NCBI GenBank assembly: GCA_050084985.1
Contig: JBITNC010000001.1
Coordinates: 157,542,001-157,606,000 of the forward strand
From: Nageia nagi
Lineage: Eukaryota; Pinophyta
Length of the DNA: 64,000 nucleotides
Direction of reading: 5' to 3'
A program made the position numbers and the translations under genes. Below, piece after piece: positions 22,111 through 32,999 of the stretch; position 1 is the stretch's first letter, and each line of letters begins with the position of its first letter. A model generated the notes under the pieces. The model did not search any database, was not told where the DNA came from, and was given only the letters and a program-made list of their open reading frames with translations.

Positions 22111-24196
22111 AGAAGGTGTCAAGGTGTACCCACTGCATATTAAGGATATGCAAACTTGGCCTTTTCCTAAATCTTTGAAAAGCTTACAAGGCTTCCTTGA
22201 ATTGATAAGGTACTATCTAAAGTTTGCAAAAGATTATGGAAAGGTTGTAGCCCCACTTAAAACTTTTCTCAAAAAGAATGCCTTTAATTGGTCAACACTA
22301 AAAGAATAATCCTTTCATCATTTGAAGGTTGCCATGTGCTCTACTCTAGTATTGGCCATGATAGATTTCTCCAAGATGTTCATCATTGAGAGTGATCCCT
22401 CTTCCATTGAAATTGAAGCTATGCTGATGCAAGAAGGATGACCCTTGGATTTCATAAGAAAGGCCCTCTCATGTAGAAATTTAGCTAAATCCACCCATGA
22501 AAAAGAAATGCTTATAATCATTCATGTTGTTCAATGTTGGAGACCCTACCTCATTGGCCACCATTTTATCATCAAAATTCACCATCATAGTTTGAAATAA
22601 TAAAAATGGATTCCTAAACTCTTGGGTTATGACTATGAGATTATGTATAGAAAGGGTAGGGAGAATGTAGTTGCTTATGATCTTTCTAAAAAATTTGAGG
22701 ACCCTATGGCACTTCAATCCCTTTCATTACACATTTTTCAATGGCTCAACTAGGTTAAATAAGAATGGCTCTAAGATAGTTTGAGTGACTCAATGATTCA
22801 ATAGTTACATATAGATCTAATGAGATAATCCCCTTTTTCTTGGCATGAGAAAATTCTATGATTCAAATGTTGTATTGCATTTCCTACACACTCTTCATGT
22901 CACAAGTTGATACTTTAGGAGTTGCATGTTGCACTAATGACTAGCCATTTTGGCTTTTTCAAAACCTATTGGCTAGTGCTCCACTCCTTTTATTATTCAG
23001 GTATGAAACATGACATAAAGAAGTTTGTATCTGAATGTAATATTTTTCAATGATAGAAATATGAGACAGTGGGAACCCCTAGATTGCTTCAACCTCTACC
23101 CATACCAGAGAAAACATGGATAGATATTTCAATGGATTTTATCAAAGGTCTCCCATAATCATATGGGAAAGTTGTTATCATGGTAGTAGTGGATAAACTT
23201 TCTAAGTATATGCACTTTTTCCCATTGGCACATCCATACAAGGATGTCAATTTTTCCCAACTCTTTCTTGAAAATATTTTTAAACTCCATGACATGCCCT
23301 TTACCATTATTAGTTTTTTGTGATTCGACATTCACTAGTAAATTTTGGCATGAATTTTTCAAATTGTAGGGCACTAAACTCAATATGAGCTCTATTTATC
23401 ATGCCTAGATAGATGATGAAATATATATTATTAATAAATGCTTGGAAAAACATCTTTATTATTTTGCTTCAGCCCAATCGGTCCATTAGGTAAAATGGAT
23501 CCCCTTAGTAGAATGGTGGTACAATAGTTCATATCATACTTCTATAAGGATGACCCCCTATGAAGCTCTGTATGGCCAACCCCACCCATCGTCATCTCTT
23601 ATATTTCAGATAGCACCAATGTCCAAGCAATATATACCACCTTAACCAATTGATAAGACATAATTCACATCCTTTGGGAAAATCTTCAAGTGGCTCAACA
23701 TTGGATGAAAAAATAAGTTGATCAACAACAAGTTGAAAGGTAGTTCTAGGAAGAAGACATGGTCTTCTTATGGATCCAACCATACTAATAGACATCTCTC
23801 AAATTAAAAGGTCCCTAAACATTGGCTCCATAATTTTATGGACCTTATAAAATACTCCAATGTATTGGCCCTACAACATACAAGTTGACACTCTTGACAT
23901 CATTTGAGATTGATCTTATTTTTTATGTCTCCTTCCTTAAGCAAGTCCTAGGCTCTCATACTATAGTTCAGATTGAACTACTAGAAATAATTGAGGAGGA
24001 GTCCATCATGGTTGAACTTGAGGTCCTTCTATACTAACATATACACTAACTTTGCAACCACACTATTATCGAATTTCTTATCCAGTGGCACGAATTAACT
24101 CCTAAGGATGCAACTTAGGAGACACTCCATCAGCTTTAACAACAATTTTCTAATTTTTTAGCTTTGAGGGAAAAGCTCTCTTTAAGAGCGGTGGCA
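22111..24196 (+). pseudogene. E1 pol C-terminal part: reverse transcriptase end, RNase H, integrase, chromodomain
   Basis: This is the third E1 piece. WPFPKSLKSLQGFLELIRYY and VVAPLKTFLKKNAFNW are the end of the reverse transcriptase. RNase H follows to about 22,720 (LGYDYEIMYRKGRENVVAYDLS at its end). The integrase shows [34 protein letters not shown] and TPYEALYGQP. At 23,985-24,185 there is a chromodomain-like end: EFLIQWHELTPKDAT-E-LHQL-QQF, the usual W-(x)-DATWE layout, with a stop in place of tryptophan. The chromodomain of such elements binds modified histones. Many stops make the copy inactive. Confidence 0.9.
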
Positions 24197-24586
24197 TGTT
24201 AGGATCCTATATCCTAACATTTACTTAGATTATAGTAGTTAATTAATTAGAATATCAACTTGTAGTAAATGTAAGGGGACCAACATATTTGTAAGGTAAA
24301 TAACCATTTTATATTGAAAGTTCAAATAGGGTTAAGGTAGACAGACTGTAAATATGTGTGGGAATAGAATAGTTATCATTTTGGAAAATATATTGTTTGA
24401 GTTGTAAGGAGGTATCCCTCTTGAAGTGGCACATAATTCATTTTGGTTATTCAATAAAGTGATTTTGTTACTATCTTGTTCTATTCATATTTATGTTGCT
24501 TGTGTTATGCGATTGGGATAAATTTTGTCATCATTTTCATTATTATTTGACATGAATCCCATTTAGGATCTTGTACATTTCTAACA
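24197..24586 (+). repeat. E1 3' LTR (390 bp)
   Basis: It starts TGTTAG and ends CTAACA, a perfect 6-base terminal inverted repeat. The first 23 bases are themselves a palindrome: TGTTAGGAT, five bases, then ATCCTAACA. A purine-rich tract (AAGAGCGGTGG) precedes it and overlaps the end of the coding frame. Its last 170 bases match 2,987-3,162. Confidence 0.88.
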
Positions 24587-24960
24587 ACATGGATTTCATC
24601 ATCACATTCCAATCCTAATCCAAAGATCATGACTAAAGTGGACAACTTGAGTTGAGCCTTTAAATATACCACACCCCACGATATTAAGCCTTTCCCAATA
24701 ACACTTGACTAGGTTCATTCAAGAAAAACTATAAGAGAGGTCAAAGAATCTTAAAATCAATCTCACTATAAAGATAATTCTCCTAATTGAACAAGAAGTA
24801 ATTAGATAAGATAATCATCATTGCTATCCTTTACACTATTGTTATCTTGCATATAAGATTGCTATCTTGAAAATATCATTCTAGGGTTGTGTGTTTTAGC
24901 CTTGTATATGTTAAATCAAGATCATAACAAAACATATAAGCTTGATGTTTATTTTCTTGA
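24587..24960 (+). repeat. Probable 3' end of the E2 5' LTR
   Basis: This is non-coding sequence directly upstream of a primer-site-like motif. I could not find a second copy in the window, so the LTR assignment rests on position alone. Confidence 0.45.
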
Positions 24961-24966
24961 TTTTTT

Positions 24967-24982
24967 TGGCACCATTGGGAAT
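24967..24982 (+). other. E2 primer-binding site, probably tRNA-Asp type
   Basis: TGGCACCATTGGGAAT resembles the TGGCGCC-GTTGCC-GGGGA site of Athila/Tat elements, with CpG-to-CpA changes and a short gap. It lies about 50 bases before the gag start. Confidence 0.55.
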
Positions 24983-25032
24983 ATTTTCTTTATGCAATAT
25001 TGTTTTTTTAAGTTCTTGTTTGTAATCCTAAA

Positions 25033-26188
25033 ATGGATAATAAACCTCATATTATTCTGATTGAAATAAGAGCACAAGCTAGGGAATTATAATCCAATCT
25101 TCCCTCCCATCCAACTTCACCTCACATTTCATAACCATCTTATGTACCATATTTTTCTCATCTAGATGTGCTTCTTACCCACATCTTTAAGAGGGTTCCC
25201 AACTCTATAAAGAATTACATGGTGAGTCTAGTTCTCCACATCATGCAAAGAATGTCCATGATGAGCCTCTTTCAGAGGAGAAACTCTTTTTGAGTTATCC
25301 TTATGTCCAAGAACCTTTTAGACAATTCAAGGCTAAACAACCTCTTGGTTCCAGATCTTCATCATCCCATATTTCTAACATGGAGAACCAAACTTTTGAG
25401 AATCCTCCACCTTTCTTAGGAGAGGATACAAGGATGTCATAACCTTTACCTCCTCCTTCCCTACCCCATATTGACAGTATATCTTCTTCATGTTCTAATC
25501 CAACCATGTCACCTCCTTCTAAACATTTTAATATCATTTACCATTATTATCCTTGCTATGATAATCCCCCACCTTCTTATATGCCATCTTCTTCCATTGA
25601 CCCTAAATCGTAAGAACATACCGATTCTCCCCATACCATATTGAGACAAATGAGAGCCCATAAGTTTACCTTTCCTGATGCACCTTCTTTTTTTCCTCCT
25701 CCCTTTCCTTTTGTTTCAAGGCAAGCTCACCAATTTTCATCAAGCTTACCTCAAGCCTTATTAATTTCTCAATTGGATCCTTTGGTCCAATCATCACATT
25801 CACAATTTTAACCCTTCACTTTGATACTATCAAGTGCTCCCCATCATGATGATGAGGAGAAGGCTCAAATGTTTGAAGAGTGGTATAGGATCCAAAAAAC
25901 CAAGAAAATTTTACAAACTATGGGCACCCATCCTAGCTCTCAAGGGTTAGAGGTAAATATCAATTCTCAAATATTGAGGATTGCAACTCCTCCTCAAGTT
26001 GCTAGAATTGACCAACCTTATGCATATTATCAATCACAACCTATAATGCTTAGAAACATAACAAATCCCAATCCTCAAGAGATCCTTCACTCATATGTGT
26101 TGCCTAATGTTTCTCAACCTAAGGTGCACATTAATGTTTTGTCTCAATATCTTCCTTTTTCTCCTCAAATTGTTACACCAACACATTC
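25033..26188 (+). pseudogene. E2 gag, N-terminal part
   Basis: ATG 25,033 opens MDNKPHIILIEIRAQAREL, followed by stops at positions where CAA would fit. The clean frame 25,821-26,188 gives HHDDEEKAQMFEEWYRIQKT and a glutamine/proline-rich tail (QPYAYYQSQP). This low-complexity N-terminal region is typical of plant Tat-like Gag. At 26,184-26,188 (CATTC) the frame is interrupted by E5. It resumes directly at 30,471, so the two parts join without loss. Confidence 0.72.
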
Positions 26189-29100
26189 TGTAATGCTACT
26201 ACAATTTTTACCAACTAAAACCTCTAAATTTAAGACCATTTTTTTATCGATTTCTCAGCTTCTCAAGGTTTACTATTTATAATATATATCCCACATGATT
26301 TACATTTTGATATATTATCAATTTTATTTAGTCTTCATCATTTCTTTCTAAGTATAAGGGTTCGTTCATCAGGCATTCCTATCCTTACTTGCAAGTGGAT
26401 ACTCCTAATGATCATACCCTTGTTTTATTTGGACTTATTTACCATATCCTTAATCTTGAGAAGGTGTACTTAGGTGGCATTTTTTAACCTTAGTTCCCCA
26501 CTTTATTCATTAATATACTATGTAAATCATAAACTCATTAAATCTCAAATTTAACAATTCATTCACTAAGAAGGTAGTTTCTAATTCTAAGGCAAATTAG
26601 GCTTTATCCTTTAAAATTTTATCATTCAATGTACTAACAAGATTTAAATACAACATAATCCTCATTAAGCATTTCTAAGTTAATAATCAATTACGAGAAG
26701 TTTGAATACATCTTATAACTTTATTTGTCAACATCGAGGGTAATAAAATAGCTTTTATAAACTTATTACAAGAACATTAATAAATCATAAGGCTAATATA
26801 ATGATTTAGAATTAATAATTTAATTTATCATCCTTTTTGTAACACAAAGGAAATATAACATATTAATTGATAAATCATTCTTTGCCATGTCGTGAATCAC
26901 AACCATCGATCTTCAAACAACAATTGTCAAGCACCAAACATCTCCATGGATCTTTGAGCATAGAAAATCTTCGTCGTTCATCGATCAATGAGCATTGAAC
27001 ATCAAACATTCCCTTGGAACTTGGTGGGTGGATCAAGTATTAAGAAGAAGGAGGATCAGAACAACCCCATTACAAACTTGACCATTATGCAAGAAATTCT
27101 ATTTCATGTATTCTTTTTCTAATATATGGCCTCATAAGGATTTTATGTTCTTTTTGGACTACCTTCTTTCCTTGACCATCAAGCATTTATTTTATTATGA
27201 CAATTTTCCTTAAATAACCATTATTTCTTCAATTTTATTTTCTTCTTTATACTAAAATGAATTTTAATCTATCTTCAAAATCAATCCATTAGTTCGTACT
27301 TACTATGATCTTAGATATTTACATCAAAATATTGATATCTTTTTACAAGACATAATACTAAATAAATAAATACACTCAATTAACTAGTCCATACATCATA
27401 AACATTATTTCCCATAATAAAATCTTATTAACTTTGTAACCATTCCTATCATTTTAAATATTAAAATAAATTAACTACATAAATAAAACAATGGCTGTCG
27501 GGCGATATCCTTTACCTAATCAAACCAAAGATTCTAAAAATTAAGTATTCCATTTTGGAGTCTTCAGTAACTAACAGAACGAGATCATGGAAGATCCTAT
27601 CCGAAATAAAATCGCTTGGGAATTTCCATAATCCTTTTTCTATCATTATGACGGATTTTTACATCAGTCCGTAAGGCGACTTACTCATTGAACTCTGTCA
27701 TAAAAACGAACTCTGATACTGCGCCTTTTTGGTCATACAAAAATCAGCGTATGAGTAGCGCAACTTACCCAAAATTTTATCACGCAAATTGATTTAAGGA
27801 TTTCCTAGCATCATTGTAAAAATAGTTAAATCTTCCTCTCGACAAGGATCCAGAGAAAAGCCAAGCTAATTGATAGGAGTTAAATCGAATTAAACAAACA
27901 ATTTTGTAAGCGCAACCTACGAGCGCACACAGGTCTCCATTATTCACTAAAATGCAGCAAAGGAGAGAGAGAGACGTAAGTATTCGTAATAGAATCCAAA
28001 ATCTGCTCTGCGAGCGTAAGAAAAATGAACAAAGAAAGAGGGCATAGTAGTATAATATCAACTCTAACTTCCTTGCGAACATTTTTCATTCATAAACGCA
28101 GAATAAGTAAGTATAGTTGCAATTGGGTTTCTGTCAGACTTTAAGGAAGAATTTTCCTCTGCAAATCGTAGGAGAGTACACAATGAGCTAGATTTCCTTA
28201 TGACTCGATGATATAACATTTTACTTGGTGCTTCTATGCCACTTGTCAGGGAATTACAGTCTGGTTAAAACTTGAAAAAAATAATGCGAATCATATTCTA
28301 TGCAAAATGGCTCTTCTCCTAATCCAATTCTTGTATACTACGATATGCAAGCATAAAGTCAGACTCTGCAACCTTTGATAACATATACATTCATGGGGAC
28401 TTAAAAAAAGCATATGGTAATCCACCAAAGTGTCGTTGAAATTGATTCTCGCATCAGATTTGATAATGGTGTATGCAAAACTTAGAAAAATGTAAGACAA
28501 ACTTAATGATATATAAAAAGATGACAAGATAGGTACGAAAAGCATTATCTAAAAAAAGCGCAGAAAAAAAAATCAAATAAAACTCTACGATCTCTGTCTG
28601 CGTTTCCAGCGTGTGCCAGTAAGAAAGTGCATGAAGAATGTATGGAAAACATCAAAGAGTAGTTGACAATGGTTTCTCAGAATCTCCTACGTGCAATACT
28701 ACCAAGCGTTTAAATATTTTCGACAGATTCCCTTAGATCCATGGCTTTCACAGGGAAAGAAGGAATTAGGACTACGTTTGCTATAAATAGCTAAAACATA
28801 ATAACTCCAGCATTTGTAATACATATTTAATGGCGACGTAGGGGTTTTAACAATTTTCAAGAAATAAAACGAGCTCATACAAACATTGGGTATTGCTGCT
28901 ACGTCAAAACTCGGATTTGAAAATAAATAAAAATTCTCAAGTTTCTTTGATAGTAAAAGCATATACGGCCAAACGGCACATAGGGAGTAGTCTAATCAAT
29001 CAATAAAGTAATATAGCTATCACTTAATTATTGTACTTAAACCCAACAAGTTTTAAATGATATTTATTACTTTATTTCTCCTTTCAAGATAAGAGTATAA

Positions 29101-30465
29101 ATCTCACATGCAAAATTATAAAATCTTTATTTCAAAGAAAAGAATACTATTAATAATCATTAGCTTTATTAATATTTATCCTTAAAACATACTCAATAAT
29201 TACAAAGAATCTTATCTTATCTAGTCATTAACTAAAATGAAAAAGAAGAAAAAATAAATTACACTCCTTTACTTTTGAGAAAAAAGATAAGGTACCACCA
29301 TTTACATGTAATTTGTCAAACAAAATAATCAATATATCCCCTTAAGTAGTATACGACTCTTATCAACAATTAATTTCTTGAGCCTTTAGAAAAATAATCT
29401 TTTCATATAACTCTTTAAAAATATTAAAATAGAACTACTTTATCTTAGGTATATTAAAAATATAAAGAATGCACCTTAACTTGGAGAAGGAAGAGAGAGA
29501 CTTCACGTAGTCCAAGCTTAAGTATATCCAAAATAAAAATAAAAATAACAAAGAGATAGATAGGAAGTTATTGTTGGTATTTTTTCAATGCTCTACTCCT
29601 TTATTTATAGCTAAAAGGGTTCAAATGTGTCTAAATGGACGTCTCTTCACACCTTCAATAATTTTTTATTAGGTTTGCTTAAAGTTGGAACTGATGGTAA
29701 TGGCATTTAATACTTTGAAATCTTTTTCTATTAATTGAAAATTTAGTGCCAACTCTTATCCACACCTAACACAAAAATACAAAACTAAGTAGGGTCATTT
29801 TTCTATTATTTTCCTAACTATTAAATATCATGTCATACCACAAAGAGACACTCATATCTAAGTAGGGTCTCTATCTAATAGTGTTTTTACTATTAGCCCT
29901 AGGTGGCAATAGTATGGACACTCATATTCAATTTTTACCTCATTAAATTTATTTTTTTAACCTTATAATAATTTTCAAATTTAACTAAAGGTATATCCCC
30001 TTTTTCCTTTCATTTCAAAATTTAAATTTTGAAAATACCAAAAAAAGGAAAACACATCATTACCTACAATGGTCACCTTATTCTGTAGAGTAAGGTTAAT
30101 CCACACATTTTTGCAAACATATTTTCATCAAGAATTCCATAATCATAATAATTATTCTACATGCATCTACATGATTTACGATGGTCATAGGGTGTGTCAG
30201 CAATTCAATGCCAATCATTTCCTCCTCTTACCCTTTCGCTCCCGTCACCAATTCACCTTTGGTTCATTGGGTCTTCAATTGCTCTTTTCATCTTATAGTA
30301 ATCTGTTACTTGTATCATAAAATCCCAAAGTTAGCATCAACTTGATACAAATAATACATATTTTTAATTAAAATTGATCATCACATAACAATAATTTAAA
30401 CATAGTTTTATTCACATCCCTGATGGTGTTTGAAGTTGACTAGTGCCATTGGGTGGGTCGTTACA
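26189..30465 (-). mobile_element. E5: 4.28-kb non-coding TG...CA element, probably a solo LTR
   Basis: The ends are TGTAATGC on the left and GGTCGTTACA on the right, giving a 5-base terminal inverted repeat TGTAA/TTACA. Both sides are flanked by CATTC (26,184-26,188 and 30,466-30,470), a perfect target duplication inside E2 gag. Read on the minus strand it begins TGTAACGACCC, a form common at the start of plant Gypsy LTRs. The plus strand reads TTATTTATAG at 29,601-29,610, giving a minus-strand TATA-like box. I see no primer site, polypurine tract or retroelement protein inside, so a long solo LTR is the simplest reading; a non-autonomous element is possible. The orientation is inferred. Confidence 0.75.
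27490..28975. other. CpG-retaining core of E5, origin unknown
   Basis: This 1.5-kb block holds roughly 45-50 CpG by my hand count. Flanking parts of E5 hold only about 5-7 per kb. It contains GCG/CGC words rare elsewhere in the window, a GA-rich run (GAGAGAGAGACG near 27,965), a TATAAATAG at 28,792-28,800, and an imperfect inverted repeat (GTAAGGCGAC... near 27,670 against ...GCGCAACTTAC near 27,768). Minus-strand open frames at 27,780-28,082 and 28,699-28,962 resemble no family I know. It may be a captured gene-proximal fragment or an unmethylated regulatory part of the LTR. Confidence 0.6.
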
Positions 30466-30470
30466 CATTC

Positions 30471-31800
30471 CCATTCTCAAAATCTTAATCCTACATAAGC
30501 ATATGTTGGATCCCAACCTAGGGGGATTACCCCCACGTAAAATTATTTCTAATCTTTTCAACATGTTCAAGATTCATCACTTGGACCAACTCAATTTCCT
30601 ACTCAAGGTTTGCATAATCAAATGGCTCAAATGTTTGTAATTCAACCCTATCATATACCTCAAGTGAGTGATGCCCTTAGAAAACTAACTCAATTTTCTA
30701 CTCAAGGTTTGCATAATCAAATGGCTCAAGTGTTTGTAAGTTAACCCTATCATATACCTCAAGTGAGTGATGCCCCTAGAAAATAAACTTATCAACCTTA
30801 AGGTAAAACTAAAGAAACTAATTATTATCAAGGCCCAAGCTATCAAGTTGTTGGGTATTTTCCACCTTCTACTTTTCATGTTGAGATTTTAAAGAAGTTA
30901 CAAGAGATGGAGCAAAGGCTTAATGATCAAGGCAAGACTAATTTATCATATGGATCAATTTGTAATGAGCTAGCCCATCCATCTATTCCAATCAAGCACT
31001 TTCCTTATAATTTTGAGGTCCCTAAGATGGATAAATTTAATGGAAAAGAGGATCCAAAAGAACATCTAAGATAATTCAAGTATTCTTGTTATATCATAGC
31101 AAATGATGATATTCTTATGTTAAGAACTTTCCCTATGACATTAGCAAAATAAGCTTTGGATTGGTACAACAACTTACCTTAGCGTAGTATCTTCTCCTTT
31201 GAGAAATTAGCTAATCAATTTTTAGATTACTTTGGGATCAACATTAGGAAAGAGCTTTCATTACCAATTTGAGTGAGTTATCCCAATTTGATGATGAATC
31301 GATATCAGATTATGTGTAGATGGAGAGCGATTATGACTGATATGCCATACACATTACCTCAAGAAGAGTTTATCAAGTTATTTTCTAGGAGTTGCAACAA
31401 ACATATCTCTTGCATCCTCCAAATTCAAAGGAACATTACTTTTGACTATGCCTTAGCTCAAGCCAAGATAATTGAAGAAGTAAACATTAAAGAACATGAA
31501 ATTAATCTAAGGATGAAAGACTATAACCAAAAGACTTGCAACAATGGTGGCAATTTCAATCAAACCCAACCTAAGCCACAAATAAATCAAATCACATATG
31601 CGGTTAATCAAGCACAACCAATATTACAACTAGTGCATCCTATAAAAAGGAATAACCAATCAAGGAATCAATATCAACAATAATATCAAGTGCAACATAA
31701 TTAAGGTAATCAAGGTAACAATCAAACCACCAACAAAGCAAGACACCCTAGACCACCAAGATAACAACAACAACAACAAAATAATTGGACACCATTATCA
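30471..31800 (+). pseudogene. E2 gag, C-terminal part
   Basis: Gag resumes after the CATTC duplication and passes through a 99-bp in-frame tandem duplication. The conserved capsid-like part is at 31,000-31,460: KHFPYNFEVPKMDKFNGKED, ALDWYNNLP and YTLPQEEFIKLFSRSC. A basic, asparagine/glutamine-rich tail runs to about 31,800 (CAACAACAACAA at 31,766-31,777). Stops stand at positions where the family has Q. No zinc knuckle is clear. Gag builds the particle; this copy is inactive. Confidence 0.82.
30588..30785 (+). repeat. 99-bp tandem duplication in E2 gag
   Basis: Two adjacent units (start 30,588 and 30,687) share TTTGCATAATCAAATGGCTC and CATATACCTCAAGTGAGTGA. The length is a multiple of three, so it adds 33 residues without shifting the frame. 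Confidence 0.9.
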
Positions 31801-32559
31801 GATTGAATTAAGGATATTCTCAATTAGCTATTGGATGCTATACTTATTTCTTTTCATAAGATTAAACAAGAGGAACCTAATGGTGCAAAGCCATAATGGT
31901 ATAGGGATGATGAGTTTTATGACTTCCATTATCAAAGGGGAAAAACAACAAATAAATAGCAATATTTAAGGGCCACAATTCAAAGATTAATTTACTATGA
32001 TCAAGTATCTACAGGAGCTCCCTAAGCTCCACCTAAAAGGGATTTGGAGGTGTATCAAAATCCTCTATCAAGGCACGATACCAATGTGAACCAAGGAAGT
32101 ACCATGGCTTCCATGGTAAGATAAGTAACACATGGTGGTCCCTTACCCATAAATGTTTTTGGTATGATAGGCTTAGATATAATTTATGTTGATACATGTA
32201 TAGGAAGGGGAGGTGAGAGAGCACCTCCACCTAGAGAGACAATAGCACAACAACCCACATAACTAGTTAACATACAAGTGGAATCACAATCTTCTAGATT
32301 AATCATTTCTATCAAGAATAATTTAGAGCAACAATTGAGGTTAAGTCCTACCAATCTATCCATATGGGATTTGTTACAACAATCTAAGGCTCATAAAGAG
32401 ACCTTAAATGATATAATTAAGACCATTAAGTTATCTAATGATGATCCTAATACCTTTGTGGACTTTTGTACATACATTCAAGATTACATGAGGCCTTATA
32501 TTACTTTCTATATGGATAAAGTATATCATTCCCCCAAGAGCATATAATAAGCATACAAC

Positions 32560-32960
32560 TATTTATATCATTGCATATATATATGGTAAAGGAGTTAATA
32601 GGGTTATAATTGATGACAGATCAACAATCAACAGTTACATTTCATAACCTTAACATACCCATGTCATAATTGAGTGCTCCCACATTGGCCATTAGGGCCT
32701 TTAATAATACTTTATCTACCATATAAGGGGTTTTTTGTAATTCCCATTAAGGTTAGGATGAGATCAGTTCCTATAGCTTTTCATGTCATAGAAGTTGAGA
32801 TGTAATATAACATTATTTTGGGTTAACCTTGGATAGATGAGATCGAGGGTGCCTCATATATAAATAATGGTTACCTAAAGTATTTTTATGAGGTTAATAC
32901 ACATTGTATTCACATGGATCCACACCCCTTTAGCCATTGTAACCTTATTCAAGCTCTATA
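32560..32960 (+). pseudogene. E2 aspartic protease
   Basis: The reading GKGVNRVIIDDRSTIN has the shape of the Tat-type protease core (V-I-I-D-D-x-S) with D-D-R in place of the usual D-x-G. Downstream, PWIDEIEGASYINNGYLKY matches the conserved second half (G-R-P-W-I/L). Stops interrupt the part in between. It would have processed Gag-Pol. Confidence 0.72.
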
Positions 32961-32999
32961 TCGAGTTTGTTTCCCATCATTATCCTTGTGAAAAATAAT

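Larger units (their letters stand above)
2987..24586 (+). mobile_element. E1: chromodomain-type Ty3/Gypsy element split by two Copia insertions
   Basis: Three separated plus-strand pieces join into one chromovirus. Piece one is 2,987-3,950 (5' LTR end, primer site, gag start). Piece two is 11,473-12,883 (gag middle, protease, start of reverse transcriptase). Piece three is 22,111-24,586 (end of reverse transcriptase, RNase H, integrase, chromodomain, 3' LTR). The gaps are filled by Copia A and Copia B. Without them about 4.9 kb remains, a little short for the family. That agrees with small deletions at both junctions: part of gag is missing beside Copia A, and about 130 residues of reverse transcriptase beside Copia B. 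The two LTRs match over their last 170 or so bases. Confidence 0.88.

Noticed and set aside
27780-28962. Minus-strand frames in the CpG-rich core considered as genes
   Set aside because: No known domain, no clear start context or splice structure. Left as an open question in the findings.
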